From NCBI RefSeq assembly GCF_003287735.1, contig NZ_NSCM01000001.1, positions 354,382-418,381 of the forward strand: a DNA stretch of 64,000 bases, given 5' to 3'. The notes below the pieces were generated by a model. That model was not told the DNA's origin. It worked only from the letters and a program-made list of their open reading frames with translations, and made no database searches. The translations under genes and the position numbers were made by a program. Shown here one piece after another: positions 41,767 to 51,617 of the stretch (within the stretch, counting starts at the first letter, position 1; each line of letters opens with the position of its first letter). Source of the DNA: Photorhabdus bodei (GTDB lineage Bacteria > Pseudomonadota > Gammaproteobacteria > Enterobacterales > Enterobacteriaceae).

Positions 41767-43158
41767 ATGAATTTACCACTCATTTCGAATGTGCTCGTCT
41801 TCGTAGCACTGCTTTTGCTATTGTCAAAAGCCAGTTCACGGCAATGGAACCTGTCGAAAAAGGTTTTTGCGGGCCTTGCCATTGGCATTACTTTTGGCTT
41901 AGCACTGCAACTGGTTTATGGTTCTGATAATACCATAGTGAAGGAATCCATATCATGGTTCAACATTGTAGGTAATGGCTACGTACAACTTCTACAAATG
42001 GTCATTATGCCTCTGATATTTGCCTCTATTTTGAGTGCAGTCGCCAAACTACACAAAGCATCTTCTCTGGGAAAAATCAGCTTTCTGACTATCGGAACGT
42101 TGTTATTCACTACAATGATTGCAGCGCTTATCGGTATCATGATTATCAACCTGTTCGGCCTGACTGCTGAAGGTCTGATCCAAGGTCCCCAAGAAACAAC
42201 ACGTCTGTCTGCTATCGAAAACAACTATGTCAGCAAAGTCTCTGATTTATCTGTACCACAATTGATTTTATCTTTTATTCCTAAAAATCCGTTCGCAGAT
42301 TTAACCGGCGCTAACCCAACTTCTGTTATCAGCGTTGTTATTTTCGCAACCTTCTTAGGTATCGCGGCCCTGCAAATGTTGAAAGATGATCATGAGAAGG
42401 GTGAACGCATATTAGTCGCTATCGACACTATACAGGCATGGGTAATGAAACTGGTTCGTCTGGTTATGCGCTTAACGCCGTATGGTGTTATGGCCCTGAT
42501 GACCAAAGTTGTCGCCAATTCTAATATCCATGAAATTGCAAAACTGGGAACCTTTGTTATCGCATCCTACATTGCACTAGCACTAGTATTTGTTGCTCAT
42601 GGGTTTCTACTTTCTCTCTTCGGCATCAACCCACTTAGATTTTTCAAAAAAACTTGGCCAGTGTTGACTTTTGCATTCACCAGCCGTTCCAGTGCTGCCA
42701 GTATTCCACTGAATGTCGAAACCCAGACACTCCGTATTGGCGTACCAGAATCAATCGCCAGCTTTTCAGCATCTTTTGGAGCAACAATTGGTCAGAATGG
42801 CTGTGCCGGAATTTATCCCGCCATGTTGGCCGCAATGGTTGCTCCAACAGTAGGCATAAACCCACTCGACCCGATGTGGATTGCAACACTCGTTGGCATT
42901 GTCACTATCAGCTCTGCTGGCGTTGCTGGTGTGGGCGGCGGTGCTACGTTTGCAGCACTGATTGTCTTACCCGCAATGGGACTACCTGTAACGTTGATTG
43001 CTTTATTGATTTCTGTTGAACCTCTCATTGATATGGGCCGTACGGCACTGAATGTAAATGGTTCAATGACTGCTGGCACTATTACCAGCCAACTGATGGG
43101 ACAAACTGATAAAACTATCTTCGATCAGGAAGAACACGTTGAATTAAGTCAGCTATAA
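41767..43158 (+). CDS. tcyP: L-cystine sodium symporter TcyP
   Basis: A 463-residue DAASS-family (GltP-like) transporter. The start at 41767 gives [12 protein letters not shown] and a GGAG site 7 bases away; the TTG at 41761 is rejected. The serine-rich re-entrant loop is [19 protein letters not shown], and the helix 7-8 motif [23 protein letters not shown] is typical. It takes up cystine. It sits next to ydjM, as in E. coli (ydjN). Confidence 0.95.
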   Translation: MNLPLISNVLVFVALLLLLSKASSRQWNLSKKVFAGLAIGITFGLALQLVYGSDNTIVKESISWFNIVGNGYVQLLQMVIMPLIFASILSAVAKLHKASSLGKISFLTIGTLLFTTMIAALIGIMIINLFGLTAEGLIQGPQETTRLSAIENNYVSKVSDLSVPQLILSFIPKNPFADLTGANPTSVISVVIFATFLGIAALQMLKDDHEKGERILVAIDTIQAWVMKLVRLVMRLTPYGVMALMTKVVANSNIHEIAKLGTFVIASYIALALVFVAHGFLLSLFGINPLRFFKKTWPVLTFAFTSRSSAASIPLNVETQTLRIGVPESIASFSASFGATIGQNGCAGIYPAMLAAMVAPTVGINPLDPMWIATLVGIVTISSAGVAGVGGGATFAALIVLPAMGLPVTLIALLISVEPLIDMGRTALNVNGSMTAGTITSQLMGQTDKTIFDQEEHVELSQL

Positions 43159-43177
43159 TTTAAACTTCAAAAACTGT

Positions 43178-43208
43178 AAAAAAGCCGGAATTGATTCCCC
43201 GGCTTTTT
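43178..43208. terminator. bidirectional terminator between tcyP and htpX
   Basis: AAAAAAGCCGG...CCGGCTTTTT with a short loop lies in the 65-bp gap between convergent genes, with A-run and T-run on either side. Confidence 0.93.
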
Positions 43209-43223
43209 ATTTTATTCACCATA

Positions 43224-44111
43224 TTATTTATTCAGGTACTGTCCACTACGCAGTGCTTCAATACGTTTGTCCAATGGTGGGTGAGACATGAACAGCTCAC
43301 TGAATGTTTTTGACTTACCATTAATACAGAACGCCATCATACTGCCTTCTTCCTGCGGTTCATAACTGGTTTTCAGGCGCTGTAAAGCAGCGATCATTTT
43401 CTCACGACCGACCAACTTGGCAGAACCTGCATCCGCATGGAATTCGCGATAACGTGAGAACCACATTGTGATAATGCTCGCCAGAATACCAAATACTATT
43501 TCCAACACCATTGAAACAACCATGTAAACAATAGGATTGCCCGAGGGGTTACTCTCTTCCTCATCACTGTTGCCAGACAGGAAACTTGATACAGCTTGAG
43601 CCAGTAGACGGGAAATAAAGATAACGAAAGTATTTACTATTCCTTGCAACAAGGTCATCGTCACCATATCACCATTAGCAATATGACTAATCTCATGAGC
43701 AATAACAGCTTCTGCTTCTGCCCTACTCATGTTATCCAATAGACCGGTGCTGACAGCAACCAGAGAAGCATTACGACGCGCTCCGGTAGCGAATGCGTTA
43801 ATATCAGGCGCGGCATAAATCGCAACCTGGGGCATGGCAATATTGACTTGTTCCGCTTGACGGCGAACAGTTTCAACTAACCAATGTTCAACTTCATTTG
43901 CTGGCTGTTCTATGACCTGGGCACCCACAGAACGCAGCGCCATCCATTTGGACATCAACAGGGAAACAAACGCCCCACCGAATCCGAACAGGCCAGCCAT
44001 AATCATCAAACCTTGTACACTACTCCCCTGAATTCCTGTCAAAGAAAGTATTATCCCGAACACCAACATAACAGCGAGGTTAGTGAGGAGGAACAAAACA
44101 ATTCGCATCAT
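43224..44111 (-). CDS. htpX: membrane-stress protease HtpX
   Basis: A 295-residue M48 zinc metalloprotease. It has two N-terminal helices (1-60), zinc site HEISH in [16 protein letters not shown], two further helices (about 155-215), and the distal Glu in [12 protein letters not shown]. It works with FtsH in quality control of inner-membrane proteins. A sigma-32-like promoter is visible upstream. Confidence 0.96.
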   Translation of the reverse strand: MMRIVLFLLTNLAVMLVFGIILSLTGIQGSSVQGLMIMAGLFGFGGAFVSLLMSKWMALRSVGAQVIEQPANEVEHWLVETVRRQAEQVNIAMPQVAIYAAPDINAFATGARRNASLVAVSTGLLDNMSRAEAEAVIAHEISHIANGDMVTMTLLQGIVNTFVIFISRLLAQAVSSFLSGNSDEEESNPSGNPIVYMVVSMVLEIVFGILASIITMWFSRYREFHADAGSAKLVGREKMIAALQRLKTSYEPQEEGSMMAFCINGKSKTFSELFMSHPPLDKRIEALRSGQYLNK

Positions 44112-44453
44112 AAAAACCGGCTTCCTTTATTAATAATCAATGCACTTTCAGAACTACTCTATAAATAAGGCTGTTCTTACTATATTCAAGGCTTTTAGCC
44201 TGTTAAGCGATAAAACCAACATAACTTTACAAAATCATGAAAAAAACCACATTAGCCTAACACCAATTGGTTAAACAAAATACGCCAATACCTGGTAATA
44301 CTGAGAAAATGTGAAATAATTCATCCTTCCTGAAAAGAAAAAACACCTTCAAAAGACTGTTTATATTACTGATAGCCCAATATACCATTCACTCAAAACA
44401 TCCCAAGCGAACGATATTGGGCATTAATCATTAACAGGCTTTAACCCATTATT
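44112..44453. other. htpX promoter region
   Basis: These 342 bases lie between prc and htpX, both on the minus strand. They hold the possible heat-shock promoter at 44163-44190 and a 9-bp inverted repeat (GCCCAATAT / ATATTGGGC, 44375-44422) downstream of prc that may end its transcript. Confidence 0.5.
44163..44190 (-). promoter_or_regulatory. possible sigma-32 promoter of htpX
   Basis: On the minus strand CTTGAAT, 13 bases, then CCTTATTT resembles the heat-shock consensus CTTGAAA-N11-16-CCCCATnT. It lies about 52 bp before the htpX ATG. htpX is heat-inducible in E. coli. Confidence 0.45.
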
Positions 44454-46505
44454 TTACTTAGACTTAGCCAACATTTTCTCAGCAGGTTGGTGCGCTAAAT
44501 CAAGTGCAATCTTCACTGACTCATCAAGATAGGGATCTGGCCCCTGATAATCTTTAGGCAAATCATCCAGTGAAGTTAACGGTTTTTTACCCTCGCGTTT
44601 AAAGCGATCATTTATGCGATTCAACTTCAGAGCATCCGCTTCTTTATTCTCTTTCTCTCTTTGTGCATAGTTCAGAGAAACAATATTTTTATGCTCTTTC
44701 AGCGCCTCATAGTGAGCAATATCCTCATTGATATACTTGAATTCTGGATCAGTTGTAATGCGGGCATTGTGAGCAACATTCAACTGAGGAACCAATGCAG
44801 CAATCATTTTAGACCCTGTATAACGGGCAGGAGGAATGCTATCCCAAGGCAAAGCATTATCTTCGAAACTTTCCCCGGTTTCTGCCGGATCAACCCCCGT
44901 AGGCATTACGATATCAGGAGTAACCCCTTTACGCTGAGTACTACCGCCATTGACACGATAGAACTTCTGAATCGTATATTGGACAGACCCCAGTGATGGC
45001 CAATCAGGACGCATCATTTGATCGTAAATACGACTCAAAGAACGATATTGCTGAACTGTACCTTTACCAAAAGTCGGTTCACCAACAATCAACGCTCGCC
45101 CATAATCCTGCATTGCTGCAGCAAAAATTTCAGAAGCAGAAGCACTAAAATGGTCTACCAGAACAACCAAAGGTCCTTTATAGTACACCACTTCATCAGT
45201 ATCAAAATCCTGACGAATTTTCCCATTATTATCTCTAACCTGGACAACCGGGCCACTTGGGAGAAACAAGCCTGATAAAGAAACCGCTTCTGTCAGCGCA
45301 CCACCACCATTGCCACGCAAATCAATGACAATAGCACTGACATGCTGTTTGGTCAGTTTTTGTAATTGAGTTTTAACATTATCAGTCAAACCAACATAAA
45401 AACCGGGGATATCAAGCACGCCCACTTTTTCCTGACCCATGGTCTTAACTGACATCTTCACAGCCCGATCTTCCAAACGGATCTGTTCGCGAGTTAAAAT
45501 AACAGTACGCGGTTTTGCCCCTTTGGTATCAGAAATAACCTCAAGCCGCACTTTACTCCCTTTAGGACCTTTAATCAGCGCAACCACATCATCCAGACGC
45601 CAGCCAATAATATCCACCATAGACTTTCCTGACTGGGCAACACCGATAATCTTATCACCCACGTTTAATGCTTTGCTTTTGGCGGCAGGTCCACCAGCAA
45701 CCAAAGAATTTATAACCGTGTAGTCATCATCTATTTGCAAAACAGCACCAATCCCTTCCAGGGAAAGACTCATTTCTGAGTTAAACTGTTCAGTATTGCG
45801 TGGTGAAAGATAATTAGTATGAGGATCAATTTCACGGGCAAACGCAGTCATAATCAATTGGAAAACATCTTCACTCTGGCTTTGTGTCAGACGTTTTAAC
45901 GCAGATTGATAGCGTTTGGTGAGCATCTCTTTGATTTTCTTGTCCTCTTTGCCGCTGAGCTTGAGGTTGAGCCAATCATATTTAACTTTAGCATCCCAAA
46001 GTTTATTTAGCTCTTCCACACTCTGTGGCCAAGGGGCTTTGGAACGATCAACATCAATTGTATCGTTACCATCAAAATTCATTGGCTGTTCAAGACGCGA
46101 TAAAGCGTACTGATAGCGCTCAAAGCGACGTTTCTGTAACAAATTAAACAAGTCATACGGAATTTCCAGATTTCCATTTTCCAATTCCTTGCCTAACAAC
46201 TTTTTCTTATCGGCATACTGAGCAACATCTGACGCCAATAATATGTTATGGCTGTAATCCAGTATATTAAGGTAGCGGTCAAATATTTTTGCCGAAAAAT
46301 CACCATCTAAATCAAATTGGCGATAATGAGAACGAGTGAAGCGGGATGTTACCCGCTCGCTAACTGTTGAATGCTGAGGCTCTTGCTTCAATATAGGTAA
46401 TTGTTCAATACCAACAGGAACAGCCACTGGACTGTTTGTATTTGCATAACAAGTACCAAAAATTGAAACACCTAAGACAAAAGCCAGTCTGACGAATTTG
46501 TTCAT
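44454..46505 (-). CDS. prc: tail-specific (C-terminal processing) protease Prc
   Basis: A 683-residue periplasmic S41A protease. The start at 46505 (MNKFVRLAFVLG) gives a proper signal peptide; the longer frame adds 16 unlikely residues. The PDZ domain lies around LEGIGAVLQIDDDYTVINSLVAGGPAAKS (about 235-330). The catalytic Ser is in DHFSASASEIFAAAMQDYGRA and the Lys in GKGTVQQ. It processes FtsI and degrades SsrA-tagged periplasmic proteins. The order proQ-prc-htpX is conserved. Confidence 0.96.
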   Translation of the reverse strand: MNKFVRLAFVLGVSIFGTCYANTNSPVAVPVGIEQLPILKQEPQHSTVSERVTSRFTRSHYRQFDLDGDFSAKIFDRYLNILDYSHNILLASDVAQYADKKKLLGKELENGNLEIPYDLFNLLQKRRFERYQYALSRLEQPMNFDGNDTIDVDRSKAPWPQSVEELNKLWDAKVKYDWLNLKLSGKEDKKIKEMLTKRYQSALKRLTQSQSEDVFQLIMTAFAREIDPHTNYLSPRNTEQFNSEMSLSLEGIGAVLQIDDDYTVINSLVAGGPAAKSKALNVGDKIIGVAQSGKSMVDIIGWRLDDVVALIKGPKGSKVRLEVISDTKGAKPRTVILTREQIRLEDRAVKMSVKTMGQEKVGVLDIPGFYVGLTDNVKTQLQKLTKQHVSAIVIDLRGNGGGALTEAVSLSGLFLPSGPVVQVRDNNGKIRQDFDTDEVVYYKGPLVVLVDHFSASASEIFAAAMQDYGRALIVGEPTFGKGTVQQYRSLSRIYDQMMRPDWPSLGSVQYTIQKFYRVNGGSTQRKGVTPDIVMPTGVDPAETGESFEDNALPWDSIPPARYTGSKMIAALVPQLNVAHNARITTDPEFKYINEDIAHYEALKEHKNIVSLNYAQREKENKEADALKLNRINDRFKREGKKPLTSLDDLPKDYQGPDPYLDESVKIALDLAHQPAEKMLAKSK

Positions 46506-46524
46506 GCCCAGGTCGGCCTCCGTA

Positions 46525-47229
46525 TCAGAACTGTAAATGTTCTGCGCGTACAATCATTGCCAAACCGGAAGGCAATTGTACCCGTACACCATCTTTGGCG
46601 ACTTCAAGCACAGAAGCATCCACTGAACTTTTACCCACTCTTACTTTAATTTCCTGACCAATTTTCAGCGATGAAACATCGACAATCTGAATCGGTACAG
46701 GTTGAACAGGTTTAGCAACGGGTTTACGTGCTTGCTGAGGGCGCTTTTGCTGGCGTGGTGGCTGCCGTTTTTCCCCCTCAGTATTATTAGCACGGCGACG
46801 AGGAGCTGGTTTCTTGGCTGTGGGCCGTTCATTTTTTTCACCAGCAGCCACATTTTCAGCTTCACGTTTTTTAGCTCTTTGCTCTGCACGCTGTGCCTGA
46901 ACCCGTGCTTTAGCTTCAGTCAGTTGCTGAAGAGCGTGTTCAATGTGTTCCGCTTCCAATTCACCGCATGAATTACCATCAAGGTCAACACGCTGCGCAC
47001 CTTCTTTCACACCATACAGGTAACGCCAACTTGATGTGTACAGACGCAAGGCGGAGCGCAGTTGTGTTTTACTTAAACACTCTTCGTCCTGAATACGTTC
47101 AACGATATCTTGAAAAATACCGATCTTTAAAGGACGAGCTTCACCTTCGGCTACGAAACAGAGCGGGAAACGCTCAGCTAAAAAAGCAATAATCTCTTTA
47201 CTACTATTCAACTTAGGTTGATTTTCCAT
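46525..47229 (-). CDS. proQ: RNA chaperone ProQ
   Basis: A 234-residue protein. The N-terminal FinO/ProQ RNA-binding domain (about 5-115) has [19 protein letters not shown] and [11 protein letters not shown] Lys/Arg/Pro/Gln-rich linker follows (about 120-180), then a C-terminal Tudor-like domain ([23 protein letters not shown]). It binds structured sRNAs and 3' UTRs. It ends 19 bp before the prc start. Confidence 0.96.
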   Translation of the reverse strand: MENQPKLNSSKEIIAFLAERFPLCFVAEGEARPLKIGIFQDIVERIQDEECLSKTQLRSALRLYTSSWRYLYGVKEGAQRVDLDGNSCGELEAEHIEHALQQLTEAKARVQAQRAEQRAKKREAENVAAGEKNERPTAKKPAPRRRANNTEGEKRQPPRQQKRPQQARKPVAKPVQPVPIQIVDVSSLKIGQEIKVRVGKSSVDASVLEVAKDGVRVQLPSGLAMIVRAEHLQF

Positions 47230-47324
47230 GAAATTTCCTGATTACAACGGTTTTGCCAACCAGCATAGGCATGAACTGGCGTCATTATAATAGCGTTGCT
47301 GATAAATGCCACGTTATCCATATG

Positions 47325-47822
47325 TTAAGTTACATTCAATTCAACATATTTCGGCACAACGCACTGTTCTAAATGAGCACAAAGCCCATCAATAAGGGCT
47401 TGTAAGCCAAATTCGTCTTTCTCGTCGAACCTATTAAAGACCGTACTATCAATATCCAATACACCAATAATTCTATCGCTTACGATCAACGGCAACACAA
47501 TTTCAGCGTTACTAGCAACATCACAGGCGATATGACCAGGGAACGCATGAACATCATCAACACGCTGGATACGCTTTTTCAATACAGCCGTTCCGCATAC
47601 CCCCTTGCCAACAGGTATTCTGACACAAGCAACTTTTCCCTGAAATGGCCCTAACACCAACGTATTACCATCAATCAGGTAAAAGCCAACCCAGTTAACG
47701 TCATGCAAACGTTCATACAACAATGCACTGGTATTAGCCAGCGTCGCTATTAAGTCATACTCACCAGACAACAGAGCTTTTAGGTCTCCCGTAAGCTCCC
47801 GATAGAACTCATTTTTATTCAT
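47325..47822 (-). CDS. msrC: free methionine-(R)-sulfoxide reductase
   Basis: A 165-residue single GAF-domain fRMsr. The three redox Cys are in KVACVRIPVGKGVCGTAV and HIACDVASNAEIVLPL. The substrate Asp/Glu cluster is near GVLDIDSTVFNRFDE. It reduces free Met-R-sulfoxide. The E. coli letA-letB-rsmF block that flanks msrC is not found at this spot. Confidence 0.95.
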   Translation of the reverse strand: MNKNEFYRELTGDLKALLSGEYDLIATLANTSALLYERLHDVNWVGFYLIDGNTLVLGPFQGKVACVRIPVGKGVCGTAVLKKRIQRVDDVHAFPGHIACDVASNAEIVLPLIVSDRIIGVLDIDSTVFNRFDEKDEFGLQALIDGLCAHLEQCVVPKYVELNVT

Positions 47823-48614
47823 AATTGACCTATCCGATGAAATTCACAAAACGCATCTCTATTTTTATATCAAAAAAACATCAAGTGCCCATGACAATAA
47901 GGTTAACAGTCTGTCACACTGACGTAAATTTTTTACTGTCTTTAATAAGATATTCTTTAATTATATTTATTGAATACTTGCAAAGGCTAGTGAGATATCA
48001 CACTACTTCACCAAAACATTATCAGAGGTACAACCAGTATGAATATGATTCACTGTTAGTGCCTCTATGCCCTCATACAATAAAATCAAATTGAGTTTTT
48101 ACACAATTATAAAGATCAATTATCTGATAACAGTATCACTCATTAGCCCCTTTCATTTGAGAATTGACTAGTGGTGTAGTAAAAAAACCAAACATTCAAA
48201 CAAGTTATCCATAGAATTATTGCATTTACCACACCATCACCAACACTTTGAGTCCTTATTACCACACCAAATAAATATTTCCTACTGAATGTATAAAAGG
48301 TCAAAGAATAACAGAGATAAAAAAAGCAATATGACAAGAGTAAGTTTTAGAACAGATCATTATATACCCTATGGATTTCAAGATGCATCGCGGCGGCAAG
48401 GGAGCGAATCCCCGGGAGCATAGATAACTATGTGACCGGGGTGAGTGAGTGCAGCCAACAAAGAAGCAACTTGAAAGATGACGGGTATAACAGCAATATC
48501 ATCTACCGATTATCCAGCACAGAAAATATTATTACTGGAAATCTCAGCTATTTGATCTATTCTCAATGATGGCCATACTGGTCTTACCTGTTATCTAAAA
48601 GTTAAGGAGCGATC
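47823..48614. other. gene-free gap where letA, letB and rsmF lie in E. coli
   Basis: A 790-bp AT-rich interval with no recognisable coding sequence, only an ERIC (48363-48489). In E. coli the letA (yebS), letB (yebT) and rsmF genes lie between msrC and yebV. I found no readable remnant of them. Confidence 0.6.
48363..48489 (+). repeat. ERIC element, full copy
   Basis: A full forward copy (TATACCC...GGGTATA) with one substitution in the core-proximal arm (GCGGCGGC). It lies in the gap upstream of yebV and may mark the deletion scar of the letAB-rsmF block. Confidence 0.93.
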
Positions 48615-48857
48615 ATGAACCAGACAAAATTAAGAATTTCCAGCTACGAAATTGATGATGCTATTCTCTCTTCACCTTCCCAAGAGGACGATATCACCAT
48701 TAGTATTCCTTGTAATTCCGACCACGAACTTTGTATGCAGTTGGATGGATGGGATGAACATACCAGTATTCCCGCCTTACTAAACGATAAACACATTCTT
48801 CTCTACCGAAAGCATTATGATAGACAAAAACATGCATGGGTTATGAGGGTGGTCTGA
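48615..48857 (+). CDS. yebV: conserved small protein YebV
   Basis: An 80-residue cytoplasmic protein. It matches E. coli YebV (78 residues) along its length: SYEIDDAIL, TISIPCNSDHELCMQLDGWD, TSIPALLN, LYRKHYD, AWVMR. An AAGGAG ribosome site precedes the ATG. No function is known. Its usual neighbours yebW and pphA are missing; SdsR follows directly on the opposite strand. Confidence 0.9.
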   Translation: MNQTKLRISSYEIDDAILSSPSQEDDITISIPCNSDHELCMQLDGWDEHTSIPALLNDKHILLYRKHYDRQKHAWVMRVV

Positions 48858-48876
48858 TGTCCACAAAAATTGTGAC

Positions 48877-48975
48877 AAAAAGAGGCCGAGTTGACTCCTC
48901 TACTCGGCCTAGGGAAAATGGCTCTTAAGAGCCGTGCGCTAAAAGTGTCATTGAGACGAAAAACAACTTACAATT
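48877..48975 (-). ncRNA. sdsR: SdsR (RyeB) small RNA
   Basis: The minus strand carries CUUUUAGCGCACGGCUCU, the highly conserved single-stranded seed of SdsR. It is followed by the AAGAGCCAUUUUCCCUAG middle stem, then a terminator hairpin AGGCCGAGU...ACUCGGCCU with a UUUUU tail ending near 48877. The position between yebV and yebY is that of E. coli sdsR. SdsR is an Hfq-bound, RpoS-dependent RNA that represses ompD, mutS and other mRNAs. The 5' end is estimated from a possible -10 (CTACTCT) and is uncertain by several bases. Confidence 0.88.
48883..48910 (-). terminator. SdsR terminator
   Basis: A perfect 9-bp stem AGGCCGAGT / ACTCGGCCT is followed on the minus strand by CTTTTTG. It forms the 3' end of SdsR and may also stop read-through from yebY. 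Confidence 0.9.
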
Positions 48976-49064
48976 TAAAGAGTAGCTGACATACTTGCAT
49001 TTTACCAACTTTTTGGATAATAAATAATCAAAAACAACATCTTCCATTAAGCCAAAATAGACGC

Positions 49065-49191
49065 TATACCCTACGGATTTCAAGATGCATCGCGACGGCA
49101 AGAGAGTGAATCCCCGGGAGCATAGCAAACTATGTGACCGGGGTGAGCGAGCGCAGCCAACAAAGAGGCAACTTGAAAGATAACGGGTATA
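49065..49191 (+). repeat. ERIC element, full copy
   Basis: A full forward copy lying between the sdsR promoter and the 3' end of yebY, 17 bp after the yebY stop. Together with the inverted end fragment at 49588-49610 it brackets yebY. Confidence 0.93.
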
Positions 49192-49208
49192 TTGCTTACT
49201 CAATGACA

Positions 49209-49550
49209 TTATCTCTTATCGCACAATGCTAAAGCTGCTTGTTGGAATGGCTCTATACTCATTTTTTGAGTCGGATTTTTGCTATCAGCCAATAGAATAA
49301 TATCCAAAGACTTAGCATTCACTTTCCCTACCTTCATCATATCCGTGGCTATATCATTCAATGGGTATTGCACTAACGTACTTGGATTAATCACAAACAG
49401 AGCCTTATTTGCTCGGCAATCCAACATCACCTCTTCCCGCGTAAATGCCCATTTATCACCAAATTGTAGCTTACTCACCGTTTCAATCGGTGCAGCAACA
49501 TTTTGAAAAGAGAGACAAAATAAGGAAAGTAATAAAAGTAAATGTTTCAT
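49209..49550 (-). CDS. yebY: secreted DUF2511 protein YebY
   Basis: A 113-residue periplasmic protein. The start at 49550 ([15 protein letters not shown]) gives a clean signal peptide. The mature part matches E. coli YebY ([46 protein letters not shown]) and has two Cys. It follows the copper genes yobA and yebZ in one direction, so a link with copper handling is inferred. Function is unproven. Confidence 0.92.
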   Translation of the reverse strand: MKHLLLLLSLFCLSFQNVAAPIETVSKLQFGDKWAFTREEVMLDCRANKALFVINPSTLVQYPLNDIATDMMKVGKVNAKSLDIILLADSKNPTQKMSIEPFQQAALALCDKR

Positions 49551-49587
49551 AATAGTTACCAATGTAGATATAAAAGCAAGCGAAATG

Positions 49588-49610
49588 GATCTTGAAATCC
49601 ATAGGGTATA
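49588..49610 (-). repeat. ERIC end fragment
   Basis: GATCTTGAAATCCATAGGGTATA is identical to one terminal arm of the reverse-oriented ERIC copies (compare 278-300). The rest of the element is absent. It lies upstream of yebY, opposite in orientation to the full copy at 49065-49191. Confidence 0.85.
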
Positions 49611-49636
49611 TTAAGATAGGCGCTTAATTAAGAAAA

Positions 49637-50530
49637 TCAAATCGGTTGATAAGTAGCAAAAACAGCAACACATAATAGAACCAATGCTCCAAGAATAATT
49701 TCAACCCAACTATTGATAATCAACAATTGATAGCGGCCAGGTTGCTTCAGTTTAGGAACCAAGATATAGCGGTTAATTAATGCAAGCATCACCATACCCA
49801 CCACCAATGCTATCTTCAGCCATAGCATGGATTGATATTCACTACCGCTATATTTCGGCCAGTTCGGTAGCAAAATTAAGCTGCTTATAATGCCAGTAAT
49901 GATAATCAGGGTTACAGCAACGTGACCATATGTGGAAAAACGCATCATAGAGATCATAATCTGTTTATCCAACCCTATAGCCAATTCATTTTGTATCCGT
50001 AAAAATTGCAAACATAACAAAAACGGCCATAATCCACCAAACCAGTATCCAACACTCACTAAGTGAATTACCTGATTAATCTGAGAAAAAACACCTGTTA
50101 TCCCATCATGCATTACCGAATGGCCTATAAAGGCATGGCAGGAGAGTAAAACAGCAGAACTGATTAACATCAAAATATTTCTGGCTTTTTGTTTACTGAT
50201 AAACAAAAACCCTGTAGCAACTATTGAAACCAGTATTTGCCATTGCCAAACCTTACCAAAAGTTGTTCCCAATACTGCCAACCAGATTTCTAGATTACAA
50301 ATATCCTGCCAACCATCACCCATTATTCCCGATTGAATTGCCAACCATCCCATTGTTGTTACTAATGTCACAACTGTACTGATAATTACCCCTACACGAA
50401 GGTGCGCATCAATCAGAACAGATAAACGCTCAGGAACCAATATGGCAGTAAATATGCTAAAGCCAAACACTAACATAACTGCCACGAAATGAGTGAAGCG
50501 ACAAAGAATATACAGCGCCGCTAGAGACAT
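49637..50530 (-). CDS. yebZ: CopD-family copper-resistance membrane protein YebZ
   Basis: A 297-residue protein with about eight helices. Family His residues are in LCRFTHFVAVMLVFGFS, HAFIGHSVMHDG and NQVIHLVSVGYWFGGLW. It acts with the periplasmic CopC-type protein YobA in copper uptake or tolerance. It begins two bases after the yobA stop, giving a tight yobA-yebZ-yebY order. Confidence 0.93.
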   Translation of the reverse strand: MSLAALYILCRFTHFVAVMLVFGFSIFTAILVPERLSVLIDAHLRVGVIISTVVTLVTTMGWLAIQSGIMGDGWQDICNLEIWLAVLGTTFGKVWQWQILVSIVATGFLFISKQKARNILMLISSAVLLSCHAFIGHSVMHDGITGVFSQINQVIHLVSVGYWFGGLWPFLLCLQFLRIQNELAIGLDKQIMISMMRFSTYGHVAVTLIIITGIISSLILLPNWPKYSGSEYQSMLWLKIALVVGMVMLALINRYILVPKLKQPGRYQLLIINSWVEIILGALVLLCVAVFATYQPI

Positions 50531-50532
50531 AA

Positions 50533-50919
50533 TTATTTCACTGTAAAGCTATAGACACCTTTAGTCTTATGCCCATCAACAGAGACCACGCTCCAGTTAA
50601 CATCATATCTCCCTGTCGTCAGTTTATCTTCGATAGGAAGAATAAGTTTCGTATTAGTTGCCGGATCAAGCTTCAACTTTCCCGTTTTAATAGGTTTATT
50701 TTCCGGGCCAATCACTTTTACTTTACTAAAACTCAGCTCAATACCTTCAGAAAAGCTTAGCGTGATCACCTGCGGTGTATTTTCTACTGTAGTATCTTCT
50801 GCCGGAATTTGTTCTGTTAAATGCGCATGAGCCAAAGCTTGCTGGCAAGATATGGCAACAAAAAGGACAATTAAAGCAGATAATTTTCGGCCAAAAGAGC
50901 GGATTGTGCTAATGGTCAT
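50533..50919 (-). CDS. yobA: periplasmic copper-binding CopC-like protein YobA
   Basis: A 128-residue CopC-family protein. The start at 50919 (MTISTIRSFGRKL) is chosen for its AGAGG site 7 bases upstream. Signal cleavage is after ALA, giving mature HAHLTEQIPAEDTTV with the N-terminal histidine brace. It has the second metal site VDGHKTKGVYSF. It forms the head of the copper operon. Confidence 0.93.
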   Translation of the reverse strand: MTISTIRSFGRKLSALIVLFVAISCQQALAHAHLTEQIPAEDTTVENTPQVITLSFSEGIELSFSKVKVIGPENKPIKTGKLKLDPATNTKLILPIEDKLTTGRYDVNWSVVSVDGHKTKGVYSFTVK

Positions 50920-51049
50920 CAATAACCTCTTAATTTTCAAATGAATCTCTACGAATTGTCATCATTTTATATCAAAAGAATTATTTTATCTGCGATAACT
51001 TACAATAAGAATTTCGTCTTGTGAACTATCGCGCAAAAATAAAGGAAAA

Positions 51050-51095
51050 CCGCAGTATTGACTTTAAATACCTAAAGTTATTGCGACTACTGCGG
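51050..51095 (-). terminator. ftnA terminator
   Basis: On the minus strand CCGCAGTA...TACTGCGG encloses a second nested stem (AACTTTA / TAAAGT) and is followed by TTTTCCTTTATTTTTG. It lies 19 bp after the ftnA stop. Confidence 0.8.
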
Positions 51096-51113
51096 CTAAT
51101 TAATTCCATTTCA

Positions 51114-51617
51114 TTAGACAGGATTTGCAGCAGCCAGACCTTTCAGATCCTTATCTAATAAGAAAAGTGCTTTACCATCCTCACCAACCATATCCAGTTT
51201 ATCAAGGATAGATTTAAACAATTTCTCTTCTTCATGCTGTTCTGCTACATACCATTGCAGAAAGTTAAAAGTAGAATAATCCTGCGCGGTTATCGCCAAA
51301 TGAGCCAGTTTATTAATTTCGGCAGTAATAAATTTCTCGTGTTCATAAGTTCTATTGAGTACATGAGATATAGATTCATAATCGGCCGAAGGTGCATCAA
51401 TTTGCCCCAAACGTGGCATTGCGCCTGTATCACTCAGATACTCAAACAAGCGATGCATATGTTGCATCTCTTCCTGAGAGTGCGATTTAAAAAACGCAGC
51501 GGCACCTGGTAACCCTTGTTCACTACACCATGCACTCATTTGCAGATATAAATTCGCAGAATAGAACTCCAGATTCATCTGCTCATTTAATTTATTAACC
51601 ATTTCTTGATTTAACAT
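51114..51617 (-). CDS. ftnA: ferritin FtnA
   Basis: A 167-residue, four-helix bacterial ferritin. The ferroxidase ligands are in LNEQMNLEFYSANLYLQM (Glu, Tyr), KSHSQEEMQHMHRLFEY (Glu, Glu, His), and EQHEEEKLFK. It assembles as a 24-mer iron store. It is divergent from holE across an AT-rich 313-bp gap. Confidence 0.96.
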   Translation of the reverse strand: MLNQEMVNKLNEQMNLEFYSANLYLQMSAWCSEQGLPGAAAFFKSHSQEEMQHMHRLFEYLSDTGAMPRLGQIDAPSADYESISHVLNRTYEHEKFITAEINKLAHLAITAQDYSTFNFLQWYVAEQHEEEKLFKSILDKLDMVGEDGKALFLLDKDLKGLAAANPV

